Source: Bacteroidota bacterium (GTDB lineage: Bacteria > Bacteroidota > JABWAT01). Taken from it: a stretch of 64,000 nt of DNA. The translations under genes and the position numbers were made by a program. The notes beneath the pieces are model-generated. The model did no database searches. It saw nothing but the letters and a program-made list of their open reading frames with translations, and was not told the origin of the DNA. Within the stretch, counting starts at the first letter, position 1, and every line of letters starts with the position of its first letter. Where the stretch lies: assembly GCA_013360915.1 (NCBI GenBank), contig JABWAT010000001.1, forward strand, positions 131,259 through 195,258. Direction: 5' to 3'. Below are positions 35,130-47,389 of the stretch, piece by piece.

Positions 35130-35179
35130 AAACAAAAAAGCCCACCAATGTGGGCTTTTTCAGCGGTCCGGACGAGGCT
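35130..35179. repeat. 50-bp direct repeat, copy 2 (in the intact tRNA-Asp)
   Basis: Identical to 34831-34880. It spans the native terminator and the last 16 nt of the functional tRNA-Asp. Confidence 0.95.
35134..35160 (-). terminator. Terminator of tRNA-Asp
   Basis: On the minus strand, GCCCAC, ATTG and GTGGGC (35140-35155) are flanked by A and T runs, 8 nt after the tRNA 3' end. Confidence 0.88.
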
Positions 35180-35237
35180 CGAACTCGCGACCTCCTGCGT
35201 GACAGGCAGGCATTCTAACCAACTGAACTACCGGACC
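35164..35237 (-). tRNA. tRNA-Asp (anticodon GTC)
   Basis: The 74-nt minus-strand sequence folds into a full cloverleaf. The acceptor stem is GGTCCGG with CCGGACC, the anticodon stem CCTGC with GCAGG, the loop CTGTCAC has anticodon GTC, and the T arm is GCGAG-TTCGAGC-CTCGT. The discriminator base is G, as expected for Asp. CCA is not encoded. A sigma-70-like promoter lies 63 nt upstream and a terminator 8 nt downstream. Confidence 0.97.
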
Positions 35238-35299
35238 TAAATACTTATTTTTACTTAACTTAGAAGGAATCAGACTTCCTTTTAAAATTAAGTGGGACA

Positions 35300-35328
35300 A
35301 AGTTAGCAGAATAAAACAATAAAAGCAA
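35300..35328 (-). promoter_or_regulatory. Promoter of tRNA-Asp
   Basis: On the minus strand TTGCTT (35323-35328), a 17-nt spacer and TAACTT (35300-35305). The -10 continues as TAACTTTG, which also fits the TAnnTTTG form of Bacteroidota promoters. The predicted start is near 35293, giving a leader of about 56 nt that contains a small hairpin (AAGGAA with TTCCTT). Confidence 0.55.
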
Positions 35329-35332
35329 TAGT

Positions 35333-35590
35333 TTACGTACTTTTCTTCTTGCCGTTTTTGTTATACATGATGGCAAAAACCAATTCGGCATAGCCGAATA
35401 CCAACATATAGGGAGCCAGATACAAACTGATCCAGCCATCCACCTGGTTATCAACAGCCATCAGGATGTAAGCAACCAGAATGATTAATATACCAATGCT
35501 CAGGAGAATGTAATTTTCCTTCGTAAAAGGCATCATCGAGTCATCAGCTCTGGTTGCCTTTGTTTTTAATCTGTTTTCGTTAACGGCCAT
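35333..35590 (-). CDS. DUF3098 family membrane protein
   Basis: An 85-residue protein with two hydrophobic helices (about 27-46 and 55-75) and the DUF3098 pattern 'PFTKENYILLSIGILIILVA' with 'LAPYMLVFGYAELVFAIMY'. This family is found mainly in Bacteroidota; in several genomes it sits beside the cell-division transporter FtsX, which is not the case here. The ATG overlaps the aminotransferase stop by one base (TAATG). It is the last protein gene of the run starting at 45256. Function unknown. Confidence 0.85.
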   Translation of the reverse strand: MAVNENRLKTKATRADDSMMPFTKENYILLSIGILIILVAYILMAVDNQVDGWISLYLAPYMLVFGYAELVFAIMYNKNGKKKST

Positions 35591-36792
35591 TATTTACTGA
35601 ATATCCTTTCAAATTTTCTTACCATTTCCTGTATATGTTCATCCTGAATAATCAGGGGAGGTAATAACCTGATTACGGTGTCATCTGTTGAGTTGATGAT
35701 CAGTCCTTCACCAAGAGCCTTTTGTGGATAATCGGTGGAAGACTGATACAATTCAATTGCAGCCATCAGACCAAAAGCCCTTGTTGACCGGATCACAGCC
35801 GGAAACCGGCCCTGAAGATACCTTAAAGCATCCCCGAATTTTTTTCCTGCCTGCGCCACATGTGCCATTCCGCCATCGGAAAGCCAATCAATCACAGCCA
35901 GTCCAGCCGAACAGGCTACCGGATTTCCCCCAAATGTGGTTCCATGATCTCCGGGGCCCCACAGTCCTTCCACCCGTTGGTTACCCAAAATGAGTCCCAA
36001 TGGCAATCCGCCTCCGATGGGTTTTGCAGTTACCACGATATCCGGCTTGAGTGTGTACCACTGAAAAGCAAAAAACTGACCAGTACGCCCAACTCCGCTC
36101 TGAGTTTCATCGGCAATCAGCAGGAACTGATGAAGGCGGTGCAACCGATCCAGCTCATCGGCAAATTCACACGAAATGGGCCTGATTCCTCCCTCGCCCA
36201 ATACAAATTCGATACAGACGGCTGCGGTTTTTTCATTGATCTTTTCAAGATCTTTCAGCGAATCAAACTGAAGGTGGGCCACTTCTGGCATGAAGGGGCC
36301 GTAACCTTTCCTGTATTTATCCTTATGTGTTAACGACAACGCACCAAGGGACCGGCCATGAAATCCTTTGCTGAAAGCAAAAATGGTATCGCGGTTGTTT
36401 TTGGCAGCCCATCGTCTGACCAGTTTCAGTGCACCTTCGACCGATTCGGTTCCACTGTTGGTAAAAAAAACTTTGCGGTGATCCGGACTCAGCTCCAGTA
36501 CCCGTTCAGCAAGACGAACCTGCGGAATATTAATAAAAGCATTGCTAAGGTGACTGAACCGCTGAATCTGGTCATTCACAGCAGCAACAATGGCCGGGTG
36601 TGCATGTCCCAGCGCGTTAACGCCTAAACCGGTGACCAGATCAAGATATTCCCGTCCATCCTCATCATACAGATACACACCTTCCCCGCGAACCGGGATG
36701 AAGGACTGTCGGGCATACGTATTAAAGAACAACTGACGGCCCCGGTCGGTCCAGTCAATGGTGACTTCTGATTGCTCGGAGTGTGGTTTCAA
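35590..36792 (-). CDS. Class III aminotransferase (acetylornithine / aspartate aminotransferase family)
   Basis: About 400 residues, fold type I PLP enzyme. Visible are 'FTNSGTESVEGALK', 'FHGRSLGALSLT', 'DETQSGVGRTG' (cofactor Asp) and 'TAKPIGGGLPLG' (PLP-binding Lys). It resembles ArgD and related omega-aminotransferases, and the substrate cannot be fixed. The start is a problem: no ATG or GTG stands near the expected place. I prefer TTG at 36790-36792, preceded by GGAAG, which gives MKPHSEQSEVTIDW and a 38-nt overlap with coaE. A TTG at 36855 is the longer option. Confidence 0.85.
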   Translation of the reverse strand: MKPHSEQSEVTIDWTDRGRQLFFNTYARQSFIPVRGEGVYLYDEDGREYLDLVTGLGVNALGHAHPAIVAAVNDQIQRFSHLSNAFINIPQVRLAERVLELSPDHRKVFFTNSGTESVEGALKLVRRWAAKNNRDTIFAFSKGFHGRSLGALSLTHKDKYRKGYGPFMPEVAHLQFDSLKDLEKINEKTAAVCIEFVLGEGGIRPISCEFADELDRLHRLHQFLLIADETQSGVGRTGQFFAFQWYTLKPDIVVTAKPIGGGLPLGLILGNQRVEGLWGPGDHGTTFGGNPVACSAGLAVIDWLSDGGMAHVAQAGKKFGDALRYLQGRFPAVIRSTRAFGLMAAIELYQSSTDYPQKALGEGLIINSTDDTVIRLLPPLIIQDEHIQEMVRKFERIFSK

Positions 36793-37366
36793 GTTTTGCT
36801 TCCAGTTCTTCAGGGGTACCGGTATTGAACAAAAGAAAGTCAGCCTTTTTTTCAAAGACTGTCAGATCCCCTTGTGCCATGATTCTTTGTCTGACTGCTT
36901 CAGGGCTATCCATTCCTCTGCTGAGGGCCCGATTGATTCGAAGTTCCTCTGATGCCGAAATAAAAATAACGAAATCCAGATGCTTATCAAATCCGGACTG
37001 ATAGATCAGGGCCGCCTCATGAATGATCATTTCAGCGGTATCATGCTCATTGCAGAATGTCTTGAATGCCTGCAGAACAAGCGGATGAATCAATTGGTTC
37101 ATCCATAAACGGTTTTCTTCAGACCCGAAAATGGCCGATGCGAGGAAAGGTCTGTTTAACCGGTTATCCGGAAGAAAGGCCTGCTCGCCAAAATATCCGA
37201 TCAGCGCGCTTCGAACCTCTGCATTGGTTTCAGGAATCGATTTGGCAACCAGATCGGCATAAAAAACAGGAAAACCCGATCGTTCAAACCAGGCAGCTGC
37301 CAGTGACTTTCCGGAAGCAATTCCTCCGGTGATCCCGACCCGGACCGGTTCATTGAATGACCGCAA
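36755..37366 (-). CDS. coaE: Dephospho-CoA kinase
   Basis: A 203-residue kinase with the P-loop 'GITGGIASGKS' (11-21), the CoaE signature 'FYADLVAKSIPE' and 'HEAALIYQSGFD'. It makes the last step of coenzyme A synthesis in the cytosol. The length is typical. The first 17 nt overlap the 3' end of the subtilase gene, and its 3' end overlaps the aminotransferase, so it is embedded in the run. Confidence 0.95.
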   Translation of the reverse strand: MRSFNEPVRVGITGGIASGKSLAAAWFERSGFPVFYADLVAKSIPETNAEVRSALIGYFGEQAFLPDNRLNRPFLASAIFGSEENRLWMNQLIHPLVLQAFKTFCNEHDTAEMIIHEAALIYQSGFDKHLDFVIFISASEELRINRALSRGMDSPEAVRQRIMAQGDLTVFEKKADFLLFNTGTPEELEAKLETTLRAIRSHH

Positions 37367-40300
37367 ACTTCCCTTCCTTTACCTGTCCATCCGGACCCGT
37401 GGCCCGGAAAATATAAATCCCCGACCCCACCCTTTTTCCATCGTTTCCTTCCCCGCTCCAGTTCACCGATGCTGCCCCATGTTCAACAGTCAGTTCCTTC
37501 AGAAACCGGAGTGTGATGTCATAAATGGCAATGGTTGTTCCGGATGGCAATCCGGCAAAGGTGAGATCCTGTTGCGTTCCCGGACGCCACGGATTCGGAT
37601 ACACCAGCAACTCCTTCACCGAGCTCCCCATCGTTTCCAGAGAAACATACCGGGTCCGGGCATCCAGCGAATCGCCGTTAACACTCAATAATCCGTCAAA
37701 ATCGACCAGAAGGGGCTTACCGGCATTGCCAATCGGCTGTTTCAGCGATTCAAGTTCAAGCAGGAGTGGATTTATCACCGTCAGCCCGATTCCCGGATTC
37801 TTTAAAAGAACGGAAGAAAGTGAAGCCACCTCTACCGGTGACGAAAAAAAGATCCTTGCCTTCTGACGGCTGAAGACTTCAAACCGGGTGAGATAAAAGG
37901 CTGACCTTTTAACGGGCTCCGGCACAATAAAAAGGGTGTCTGGTACGGGAATCAGAACCCGGTTGTTTTCATCTTTCATCGCCGGAACCGGAAACGGACC
38001 GCCAAGCCCCCCGGGAAACCGAAGCCAAAGGGTTTTTCCACCTTGTTCCTGTATCCACCAATCGGGTGTTTTTCCGTGGAACCGGATGGAATCCGGAATC
38101 GGTCCGGGTGGCAGAATAGGATTGGTGCCATCGAGTCTGATAAAACCCTGACTGAATGAGGCATTCAGATATCCACGTGGATAAAAGGTCAATTGTCGCT
38201 GATTTCGTCCATTTATCAACCGTCGATGATTGCCCGAAGTAACCACCCGCACCGTTCCCGCTCCTGCACCCTTCAGAAGAAAGGAGGAAGACTGGAGTAC
38301 AGAATCGGTTACTTCCAGGCCATTCTGCGACCGGAAAGTGTAAACCAGCTTTTCAAACACACGATCCACTTCGACCCGCATACTGGTATCAGATAGTTGG
38401 GTGATCCAGGTAATACGCGGAATGGACGTAGTATCAGGCATCCACCAGGTGAGATATCCGTTAGAAGTTGTCCACCAGGAGGAACCATCCCAGTTGCCAG
38501 CCGAAGCCGCTGGTTCACCCGATGTCCAGGATCCGGTGGACACATTGACCGGATAACCCGGCGTGATTTTTAGTTGATATAAATGGGGATCCAGACTGAG
38601 GCAAATCACGCGGTCTGCTCCGGAATTCGTGACAAACAGGCCGGTCCGGTCCTTGATTCCAGGAGAGTATCCGGTAAACCAGCGGTCATAGATACGCTCA
38701 CTCTGACCGGAATGAAAGGAAAATATCTGGAGATTCCACCTTCCGGGCCAGGATTCATCATAAACAGGGTCGGTGATTCCAACATCTCTTGACAGTGCAA
38801 TTATTTCATCCAGACCATCACCAGTCAGGTCCGAGGCTTCGATAAAATCACTCGACAGATAAAGAGGGAGCGGCTCGGCCCATATCAATGGAAACACGTT
38901 CTCACCCGTGTCTCTGAAAAGCAGCAGATTTCCGTACTGATCTGCTACCAGATAGTCCGGTTGATCGGAACCCGAAAAACGCACCAATCTGACCTTCGGA
39001 GGACCCGACAGCTGATAATTATCGGGAAAACCATATCGTTTTTCTTCCCCGGCCGATCCATTCCATGCATTAACAACGGTCCGGTGCCAGGTTTCACTGT
39101 TCCGCCAGTGAAGAAGGAGGGATCCATTCCGGACCTCTAGTGCGCCTCCCCACTCTTCTTTACCTTTCTGACTCTGGTAAAACAATTCTACCGGAGGTGT
39201 GGAAGGAGAAGTTGACCGGTAAATAAAGGAACGACCCAACGAAATAAAAAGAGCATACCAGCGGTTATCAAAAAAGACAACATCTTTGGGGACAAGGATA
39301 TTTCCAGTGATAGAATCCATAACCGACAGAGTGGCGCCATCAATATAGGAAATGGAGCCATATCTGGATGTGGCCGATTCCATCGAGTGTATCAGGTCAG
39401 GAAATCCATCCTGATTAAAATCAGCGGTTTCAGGAAGAATGAATCCAGCAGAAAGTGAGGTTTCCCGGATGGGCGAAGGAGTCCATGCATTCCAATCGGT
39501 CATGAGGTATCCCGGAATGCGCCGGGAAAAGGTTTTTTCATCTCCGGCCAGATTCCGAATGGTAAAGACCGGTGTCAGGGGTCCGTTTTCCGAGGTGAGG
39601 ACTTCAGAAACGGTCAGATGCCTCCATGTTTCACCCGGACTGATGACACCAGGAAGTGAAACGTCCACTTTCACTGGCTGACTCGTTCTGATTTCTGCAC
39701 CAATGCCAGCCTGATTTCCACGGTAAGTCCGGTAAAAAAGACTGTCTTCAATTATCAATGGTTTTTGATTCAGAAAAACAAACCGCCGGTCTTCCACTGC
39801 TGAACCGGTATGATTTTCCATGCGGAGTCTGAGACTTAAAACGGTATCTTTTCCGGCCCACTTGTCGGCAGGAATTCTGATGACGACCGAGTCAAGCACC
39901 TGAGTGGTCCCCGAGATCAGAGTGGTCCAGTTTTCCGGATATCCTTTTCCAGGTTGAATGTATAAACTCCACGAACTGAAGTTTGGTCCGGAAACGGATA
40001 TGGAAACGGGTAACTCATTTTCTGCCCACCATCCATCCGACTCTGGTTTATGAATACGGACCATGCCAGAGACACTCCCCTGACTGATTGCCCGGTAAAA
40101 ATTTACAACGCCTGCCCCATCAGGTGCAGAAAAACCTCTCGAATCGGTTTTGATGGAGGTGGTTTGCAGCAAGGAGCGGAATGATTCAACCGACATGCCC
40201 GGATCCATGGCCTTCAACCAGGCAGCCAGTGCAGAGACATGAGGTGCAGAGGCCGATGTGCCCGAAAAATCACCGTATCCGCCGCCAGGCGATGTGGAAG

Positions 40301-41285
40301 GAACAGAGACCCCGGGAGCAAGCACATCGAGCCGGTTTCCGAATTGAGAGAAGATGGCCCTGAAATTATCGATGGTTGAGGCTCCCACACTGATGACCCC
40401 TTCATAGGCGGATGGATAGTGCCGGTCTGTGCCACCCCGGTTTCCTGAACTGGCAACCAGAATAATTCCATCCTGTGCCATGGCCCTTAAAATGCTCTCA
40501 ATCAGAAGGGATTTTTCATTGTTGATACCGAAACTCATGTTCACCACATCTGCTTTGCGGTACCAGGCATACAGCAAGGCACGGGCAATGGTGGTTTCGA
40601 TTCCGTTTCCGGTTTCATCAAAGGCTTTCAGAGATAACAATTCTGCGTGCGGAGCCAGACCTGCAATGCCCCGTCCATTCCCAGCTTCTGCACCAATAAT
40701 TCCGGCGACCGCTGTTCCATGCCCCTGATCATCGTTTGGCTGTCCGTCCGGTTGCTTGCCGGTGAAATCCACCCCTGACCAGTCGTCACGGATTCCATTA
40801 CCATCAGAATCGGTTCCATCGGTTATTGGTGCCTCTCCGGAATTGAACCACAAGCGGCTTTTCAGTTCCGGGTGTTCCCGGTCCAGACCGGTGTCGATGA
40901 TGGCAACGGTAACCGGTTTTACAGGAACATCCGATTCCTTCAGCAAATCAAACCGGACTGCCGGAATGTTCCACTGGGTACGGTATAGCGAATCATTCTG
41001 GCCGATACCATCAATCCGGTAAACGAGTTCCTGGTACATCTGCCCCGCCCTCTGCTCCGGAAGATCCTGGCTGAGCGTTTGGGGAAAAGTGAGAACCTGG
41101 AAGGAATCTGTAACCGTCTGAAACCGCATCCAGGGTTCATCAAACCGGTAGACATCGGAGGCCATTCTGGAAAGGCGGGAGGTTGTCTCTGGTCCGGATT
41201 TTAAAACATATCGGGTTACGGCCGGTTGGGACAAACACCAGACAGGAATCAGGATACCAGCAAGCAGAAGGCCGGTTTTTTTCAA
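37350..41285 (-). CDS. Large secreted S8 (subtilisin) peptidase with FG-GAP-like repeats and T9SS sorting domain
   Basis: A 1311-residue exported protease. The signal peptide ends near 'CLSQP' (20), then a propeptide-like part (about 20-100). The catalytic triad is D131 ('AIIDTGLD'), H189 ('DQGHGTAVAG') and S344 ('FSGTSASAPH'). Further on are Ig-like strands and at least two calcium-type FG-GAP motifs ('DFNQDGFPDL', 'DLTGDGLDEI'). The C-terminal ~85 residues form a T9SS type A sorting domain with a FlgD-like sandwich ('VYPNPWRPGT', 'GSGIYIFRA'). It should be attached to the outer surface by the PorU/PorV system encoded at 56296-62477. It lies 3 nt after the glycosyltransferase. Confidence 0.92.
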   Translation of the reverse strand: MKKTGLLLAGILIPVWCLSQPAVTRYVLKSGPETTSRLSRMASDVYRFDEPWMRFQTVTDSFQVLTFPQTLSQDLPEQRAGQMYQELVYRIDGIGQNDSLYRTQWNIPAVRFDLLKESDVPVKPVTVAIIDTGLDREHPELKSRLWFNSGEAPITDGTDSDGNGIRDDWSGVDFTGKQPDGQPNDDQGHGTAVAGIIGAEAGNGRGIAGLAPHAELLSLKAFDETGNGIETTIARALLYAWYRKADVVNMSFGINNEKSLLIESILRAMAQDGIILVASSGNRGGTDRHYPSAYEGVISVGASTIDNFRAIFSQFGNRLDVLAPGVSVPSTSPGGGYGDFSGTSASAPHVSALAAWLKAMDPGMSVESFRSLLQTTSIKTDSRGFSAPDGAGVVNFYRAISQGSVSGMVRIHKPESDGWWAENELPVSISVSGPNFSSWSLYIQPGKGYPENWTTLISGTTQVLDSVVIRIPADKWAGKDTVLSLRLRMENHTGSAVEDRRFVFLNQKPLIIEDSLFYRTYRGNQAGIGAEIRTSQPVKVDVSLPGVISPGETWRHLTVSEVLTSENGPLTPVFTIRNLAGDEKTFSRRIPGYLMTDWNAWTPSPIRETSLSAGFILPETADFNQDGFPDLIHSMESATSRYGSISYIDGATLSVMDSITGNILVPKDVVFFDNRWYALFISLGRSFIYRSTSPSTPPVELFYQSQKGKEEWGGALEVRNGSLLLHWRNSETWHRTVVNAWNGSAGEEKRYGFPDNYQLSGPPKVRLVRFSGSDQPDYLVADQYGNLLLFRDTGENVFPLIWAEPLPLYLSSDFIEASDLTGDGLDEIIALSRDVGITDPVYDESWPGRWNLQIFSFHSGQSERIYDRWFTGYSPGIKDRTGLFVTNSGADRVICLSLDPHLYQLKITPGYPVNVSTGSWTSGEPAASAGNWDGSSWWTTSNGYLTWWMPDTTSIPRITWITQLSDTSMRVEVDRVFEKLVYTFRSQNGLEVTDSVLQSSSFLLKGAGAGTVRVVTSGNHRRLINGRNQRQLTFYPRGYLNASFSQGFIRLDGTNPILPPGPIPDSIRFHGKTPDWWIQEQGGKTLWLRFPGGLGGPFPVPAMKDENNRVLIPVPDTLFIVPEPVKRSAFYLTRFEVFSRQKARIFFSSPVEVASLSSVLLKNPGIGLTVINPLLLELESLKQPIGNAGKPLLVDFDGLLSVNGDSLDARTRYVSLETMGSSVKELLVYPNPWRPGTQQDLTFAGLPSGTTIAIYDITLRFLKELTVEHGAASVNWSGEGNDGKRVGSGIYIFRATGPDGQVKEGKFAVIQ

Positions 41286-41288
41286 GGA

Positions 41289-42590
41289 TTAATCCAGACG
41301 AAGGAGTTGATTCAATTCACGTGAGAGCTGGAAGGCCAGATTTTTCCGGTCGTAGGGTTTTCGGAATTCCATAGGTAATTGTGGCAGCGAATTGGTTGTC
41401 CACAATTGATGCCAGTTCACAATGGTGTCTCTGATCTGACTGGTCATTCCGGGATCAATGACCGTGGAATTTTTCATTCCCTTTAATAACCGGCTGACCT
41501 CGTTATCCGGTGTCAGTGCCATCACTGGTTTTCCTGAACCGATATATTCATACACTTTACCCGTTGAAATGGATTCATACCCTTTTCCGATACCAAGTGA
41601 TAACCAAAGGGCATCAGCCAGACATAACCATTGAATGGCCATTGGATGTTCCTGATAGTCATGATAGATAAAGGCATCGGTGATATCGAGCGCTTTTGTC
41701 CGGTTGATAAACTCCTTCTGAACATAGCCGATCATGTGAAATTCAATTTGCTGAAACACGGTTGGATGAGTGGTTTTCAGCAATGCAAGAGCTTTGTACA
41801 ACGGTTCCGGAGTGTTTCTTTCGTAAAAAATGCCTGTGTAAATCCAACGCATTTTATCATAATTACCTGGCCGGTAAGGAACGCCATACCGGTCGAAATC
41901 TTCCTGGTCGTAGCCCTGCGAAAGTATTTTCACCTGAGACAGATTCAGAATATCACGGTGCCTGGCCACAATTTTTTCTTTAATCACCCGGTTGATGGTC
42001 AGAATCAGGTTGGCACCTTTCACCACCCCCCTTTCCATGTGATAGTGCAGGGTCTTGTGAAATGGGGTCCAGTAAAAATGGTATGGATTATCCAGCCAGG
42101 AATCTCTGAAATCGACCACCAGCGGCAGCCCGGTTCGCTTTTTCAGCTCAAGTCCGACGAGATGATCGGTATAGGGAGGGGCCGTGGAAAACAAAAGGTC
42201 ATACGGTTTGGAGGATAATTCCTCCATGCCTTTCCGGATGGCTTCCTTGATCCAGTAGCGTTTGTTATCGGGAATGAAAATGAGTTGGGACAGCCGGTTC
42301 AGGAGTTTTCTGATCCATTCACTTTTCAGTTTAATGGTTTTCCGCTTTTTAAATGCCTTGGCCGGATCGATCGGATGAGTCCGGATCACATCAATGTCCC
42401 GACCAGCGATTTCTTTCAGAAGCGAATCATCGAAGGCCATGTAAGTTTTGGCGGTAACGGTCAGCACCGTGGAAGGCCAACCGGAATCATGCAGGTATTT
42501 TACCAGCTTCAGGGTACGCTGAACCCCCGACAGACCCATCGGAGGAAAATAATAGGCGATGACGAACAGTCGTTTGGGTGAGGTATTCAA
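41289..42590 (-). CDS. Glycosyltransferase family 4 protein
   Basis: A 433-residue GT-B enzyme. The N-terminal Rossmann-like half opens 'VIAYYFPPMGLSGVQRTLKL', the form of GT4 enzymes in surface polysaccharide or lipid glycosylation, and the C-terminal half has 'VYEYIGSGKPVMALTP', the nucleotide-sugar site. No signal peptide; it acts on the cytosolic side of the membrane. It lies between guaB (8 nt) and the subtilase gene (3 nt). A link to glycosylation of secreted T9SS cargo is possible but unsupported beyond location. Confidence 0.88.
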   Translation of the reverse strand: MNTSPKRLFVIAYYFPPMGLSGVQRTLKLVKYLHDSGWPSTVLTVTAKTYMAFDDSLLKEIAGRDIDVIRTHPIDPAKAFKKRKTIKLKSEWIRKLLNRLSQLIFIPDNKRYWIKEAIRKGMEELSSKPYDLLFSTAPPYTDHLVGLELKKRTGLPLVVDFRDSWLDNPYHFYWTPFHKTLHYHMERGVVKGANLILTINRVIKEKIVARHRDILNLSQVKILSQGYDQEDFDRYGVPYRPGNYDKMRWIYTGIFYERNTPEPLYKALALLKTTHPTVFQQIEFHMIGYVQKEFINRTKALDITDAFIYHDYQEHPMAIQWLCLADALWLSLGIGKGYESISTGKVYEYIGSGKPVMALTPDNEVSRLLKGMKNSTVIDPGMTSQIRDTIVNWHQLWTTNSLPQLPMEFRKPYDRKNLAFQLSRELNQLLRLD

Positions 42591-42598
42591 ATCGGCTG

Positions 42599-44083
<1,485 letters not shown>

Positions 44084-45256
44084 TTATTCGTAAGCTGGGA
44101 TTCCGGTGATATCATGGCCCAGAATCAGGGTATGAATATCATGGGTTCCTTCGTAGGTTTTTACACTTTCAAGATTGTTCATGTGCCGCATCACCGGGTA
44201 TTCGGCTGTGATTCCATTGGCACCCATCATATCACGTGCCAGCCGTGCACATTCAAGGGCCATGTCAACGTTGTTTCGCTTGGCCATGCTGATGTGCTGC
44301 GGACGAACTTCCCCTTTATCTTTCAACTGGCCCACACGATAGGCGAGCAATTGCGCCTTTGTGATTTCGTTCAGCATATAAACCAGTTTATTCTGCACAA
44401 GCTGAAAGCTTGCAATTGGTTTGTTAAACTGAATACGGGATTTGGTATAATCCAATGCAGACTGATAGCTGGCCATGGCCGATCCGATTGCACCCCAGGC
44501 AATACCGTAACGAGCCTGATTCAGACAACTGAGAGGGGCTTTCAGTCCCTTTGCTTTTGGTAATTCGTTTTCGAGTGGAATACGGCAATCTGCAAAGACC
44601 AGTTCAGAGGTAACTGATGCACGCAGAGAATGCTTTTTCTTAATTTCCGGGGCAGTGTAGCCTGGAGTTCCCTTTTCGACCAGATAACCTTTGATTTCGC
44701 CTGCCTCGTCCTTCGCCCAGACCACTGCAACATCAGCAATGGTCCCATTGGTAATCCACATTTTTGCACCATTAAGCACGATGGAATTTCCATCGCGGCG
44801 GGAACGGGTGATCAATCCACCCGGATTGGATCCGAAATCGGGTTCAGTTAATCCAAAACAGCCGATTTTTTCTCCTCTGGCTAATTTAGGAAGCCAGAAC
44901 CGTTTTTGTTCTTCTGATCCATAGGTAAAAATCGGGTACATGACCAGTGATCCCTGGACCGACACAAAACTTCTCACTCCCGAATCGCCTCTTTCCAGTT
45001 CCTGGCAGATCAGACCATAAGCAATATTTGATAATCCGGCACACTCATAGGTTTCAGGAAGGTTCGCACCAAAAGCGCCGAGACTTCCCAGTTCGCTTAC
45101 CAACTGATGGGGAAATTTTCCTTCCAGGTAGGCATCTTCGATAATAGGAAGCACCGATTGGTCAACAAATTGCCTGATGGTATCCCTGATCAGCTTCTCG
45201 TCTTCAGAAAACCAATCATCCAATTTCAGATAATCCAGGCCGGGGAATGTGCTCAT
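44084..45256 (-). CDS. Glutaryl-CoA dehydrogenase-like acyl-CoA dehydrogenase
   Basis: A 390-residue flavoprotein. Residues resemble the glutaryl-CoA branch: '[17 protein letters not shown]', '[16 protein letters not shown]' and, near the end, '[14 protein letters not shown]', where E369 is the catalytic base. Enzymes of this branch oxidise glutaryl-CoA to crotonyl-CoA in lysine/tryptophan breakdown, but related isobutyryl-type enzymes look similar. GGAG precedes the ATG. It is the first gene of a seven-gene run to 35333. A perfect 16-bp palindrome lies 31 nt upstream. Confidence 0.9.
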   Translation of the reverse strand: MSTFPGLDYLKLDDWFSEDEKLIRDTIRQFVDQSVLPIIEDAYLEGKFPHQLVSELGSLGAFGANLPETYECAGLSNIAYGLICQELERGDSGVRSFVSVQGSLVMYPIFTYGSEEQKRFWLPKLARGEKIGCFGLTEPDFGSNPGGLITRSRRDGNSIVLNGAKMWITNGTIADVAVVWAKDEAGEIKGYLVEKGTPGYTAPEIKKKHSLRASVTSELVFADCRIPLENELPKAKGLKAPLSCLNQARYGIAWGAIGSAMASYQSALDYTKSRIQFNKPIASFQLVQNKLVYMLNEITKAQLLAYRVGQLKDKGEVRPQHISMAKRNNVDMALECARLARDMMGANGITAEYPVMRHMNNLESVKTYEGTHDIHTLILGHDITGIPAYE

Positions 45257-45286
45257 ACTGTCTCCAGGTTTAAAGGTAAAAAATCA

Positions 45287-45302
45287 GTGGAAGTATTTCC
45301 AC
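45287..45302. promoter_or_regulatory. Palindrome before the acyl-CoA dehydrogenase run
   Basis: GTGGAA, GTAT, TTCCAC: both 6-bp arms are exact. It is 31-46 nt upstream of the ATG at 45256, a usual place for a repressor site. No regulator gene is close. Confidence 0.45.
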
Positions 45303-45370
45303 CATGCAGCGGTCAACCACAGTCCGACAAGATACAAACAGGCTGGTAAAGGCGTAATTAAAGGTCCATT

Positions 45371-45405
45371 AAAAAAAAAGCCCCGGGCTGTAAACCCGGG
45401 GCTTT
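45371..45405 (-). terminator. Terminator of groES-groEL
   Basis: On the minus strand AAAGCCCCGGG, a 7-nt loop and CCCGGGGCTTT (45377-45405) form an 11-bp stem followed by nine T. It stands 24 nt after the groEL stop. Confidence 0.95.
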
Positions 45406-45428
45406 CAGAGGCCGGAGTTATCCGGTTA

Positions 45429-47066
<1,638 letters not shown>

Positions 47067-47081
47067 TCAATCTTTTAAAAA

Positions 47082-47366
47082 TTACAGTACTGCAAATACG
47101 TCCGATTCACGCATGATCAGGTAATCGGTGCCATCAATCTGAATTTCTGTACCGGAGTATTTTCCGTACAGGATACGATCACCGACTTTTACCTGAAGAG
47201 CGAGGGTTTGTCCGCTATCTGCGACTTTTCCCGGTCCGACAGCGACTACTTCACCTTGCTGGGGTTTTTCTTTCGCGGTATCGGGAATAAACAAGCCGCC
47301 CTTGGTTTTTTCTTCAGCAGCAGAGGGTTTTACAACAATCCGGTCTGCCAATGGTTTTATTTTCAT
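47082..47366 (-). CDS. groS: Co-chaperonin GroES
   Basis: A 94-residue lid protein for GroEL, with '[20 protein letters not shown]' and '[14 protein letters not shown]', the standard GroES core including the mobile loop. AGAGG stands 5 nt before the ATG. It is the first gene of the operon. No CIRCE element is found upstream, but a sigma-54-like box and a palindrome are. Confidence 0.98.
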   Translation of the reverse strand: MKIKPLADRIVVKPSAAEEKTKGGLFIPDTAKEKPQQGEVVAVGPGKVADSGQTLALQVKVGDRILYGKYSGTEIQIDGTDYLIMRESDVFAVL

Positions 47367-47389
47367 AGTTACCTCTATTCGTTTGATGG

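Noticed and set aside
34831-35179. CRISPR array or insertion-sequence ends
   Set aside because: Only two copies, 299 nt apart, with tRNA and terminator content; no spacers, no transposase and no terminal inverted repeats.
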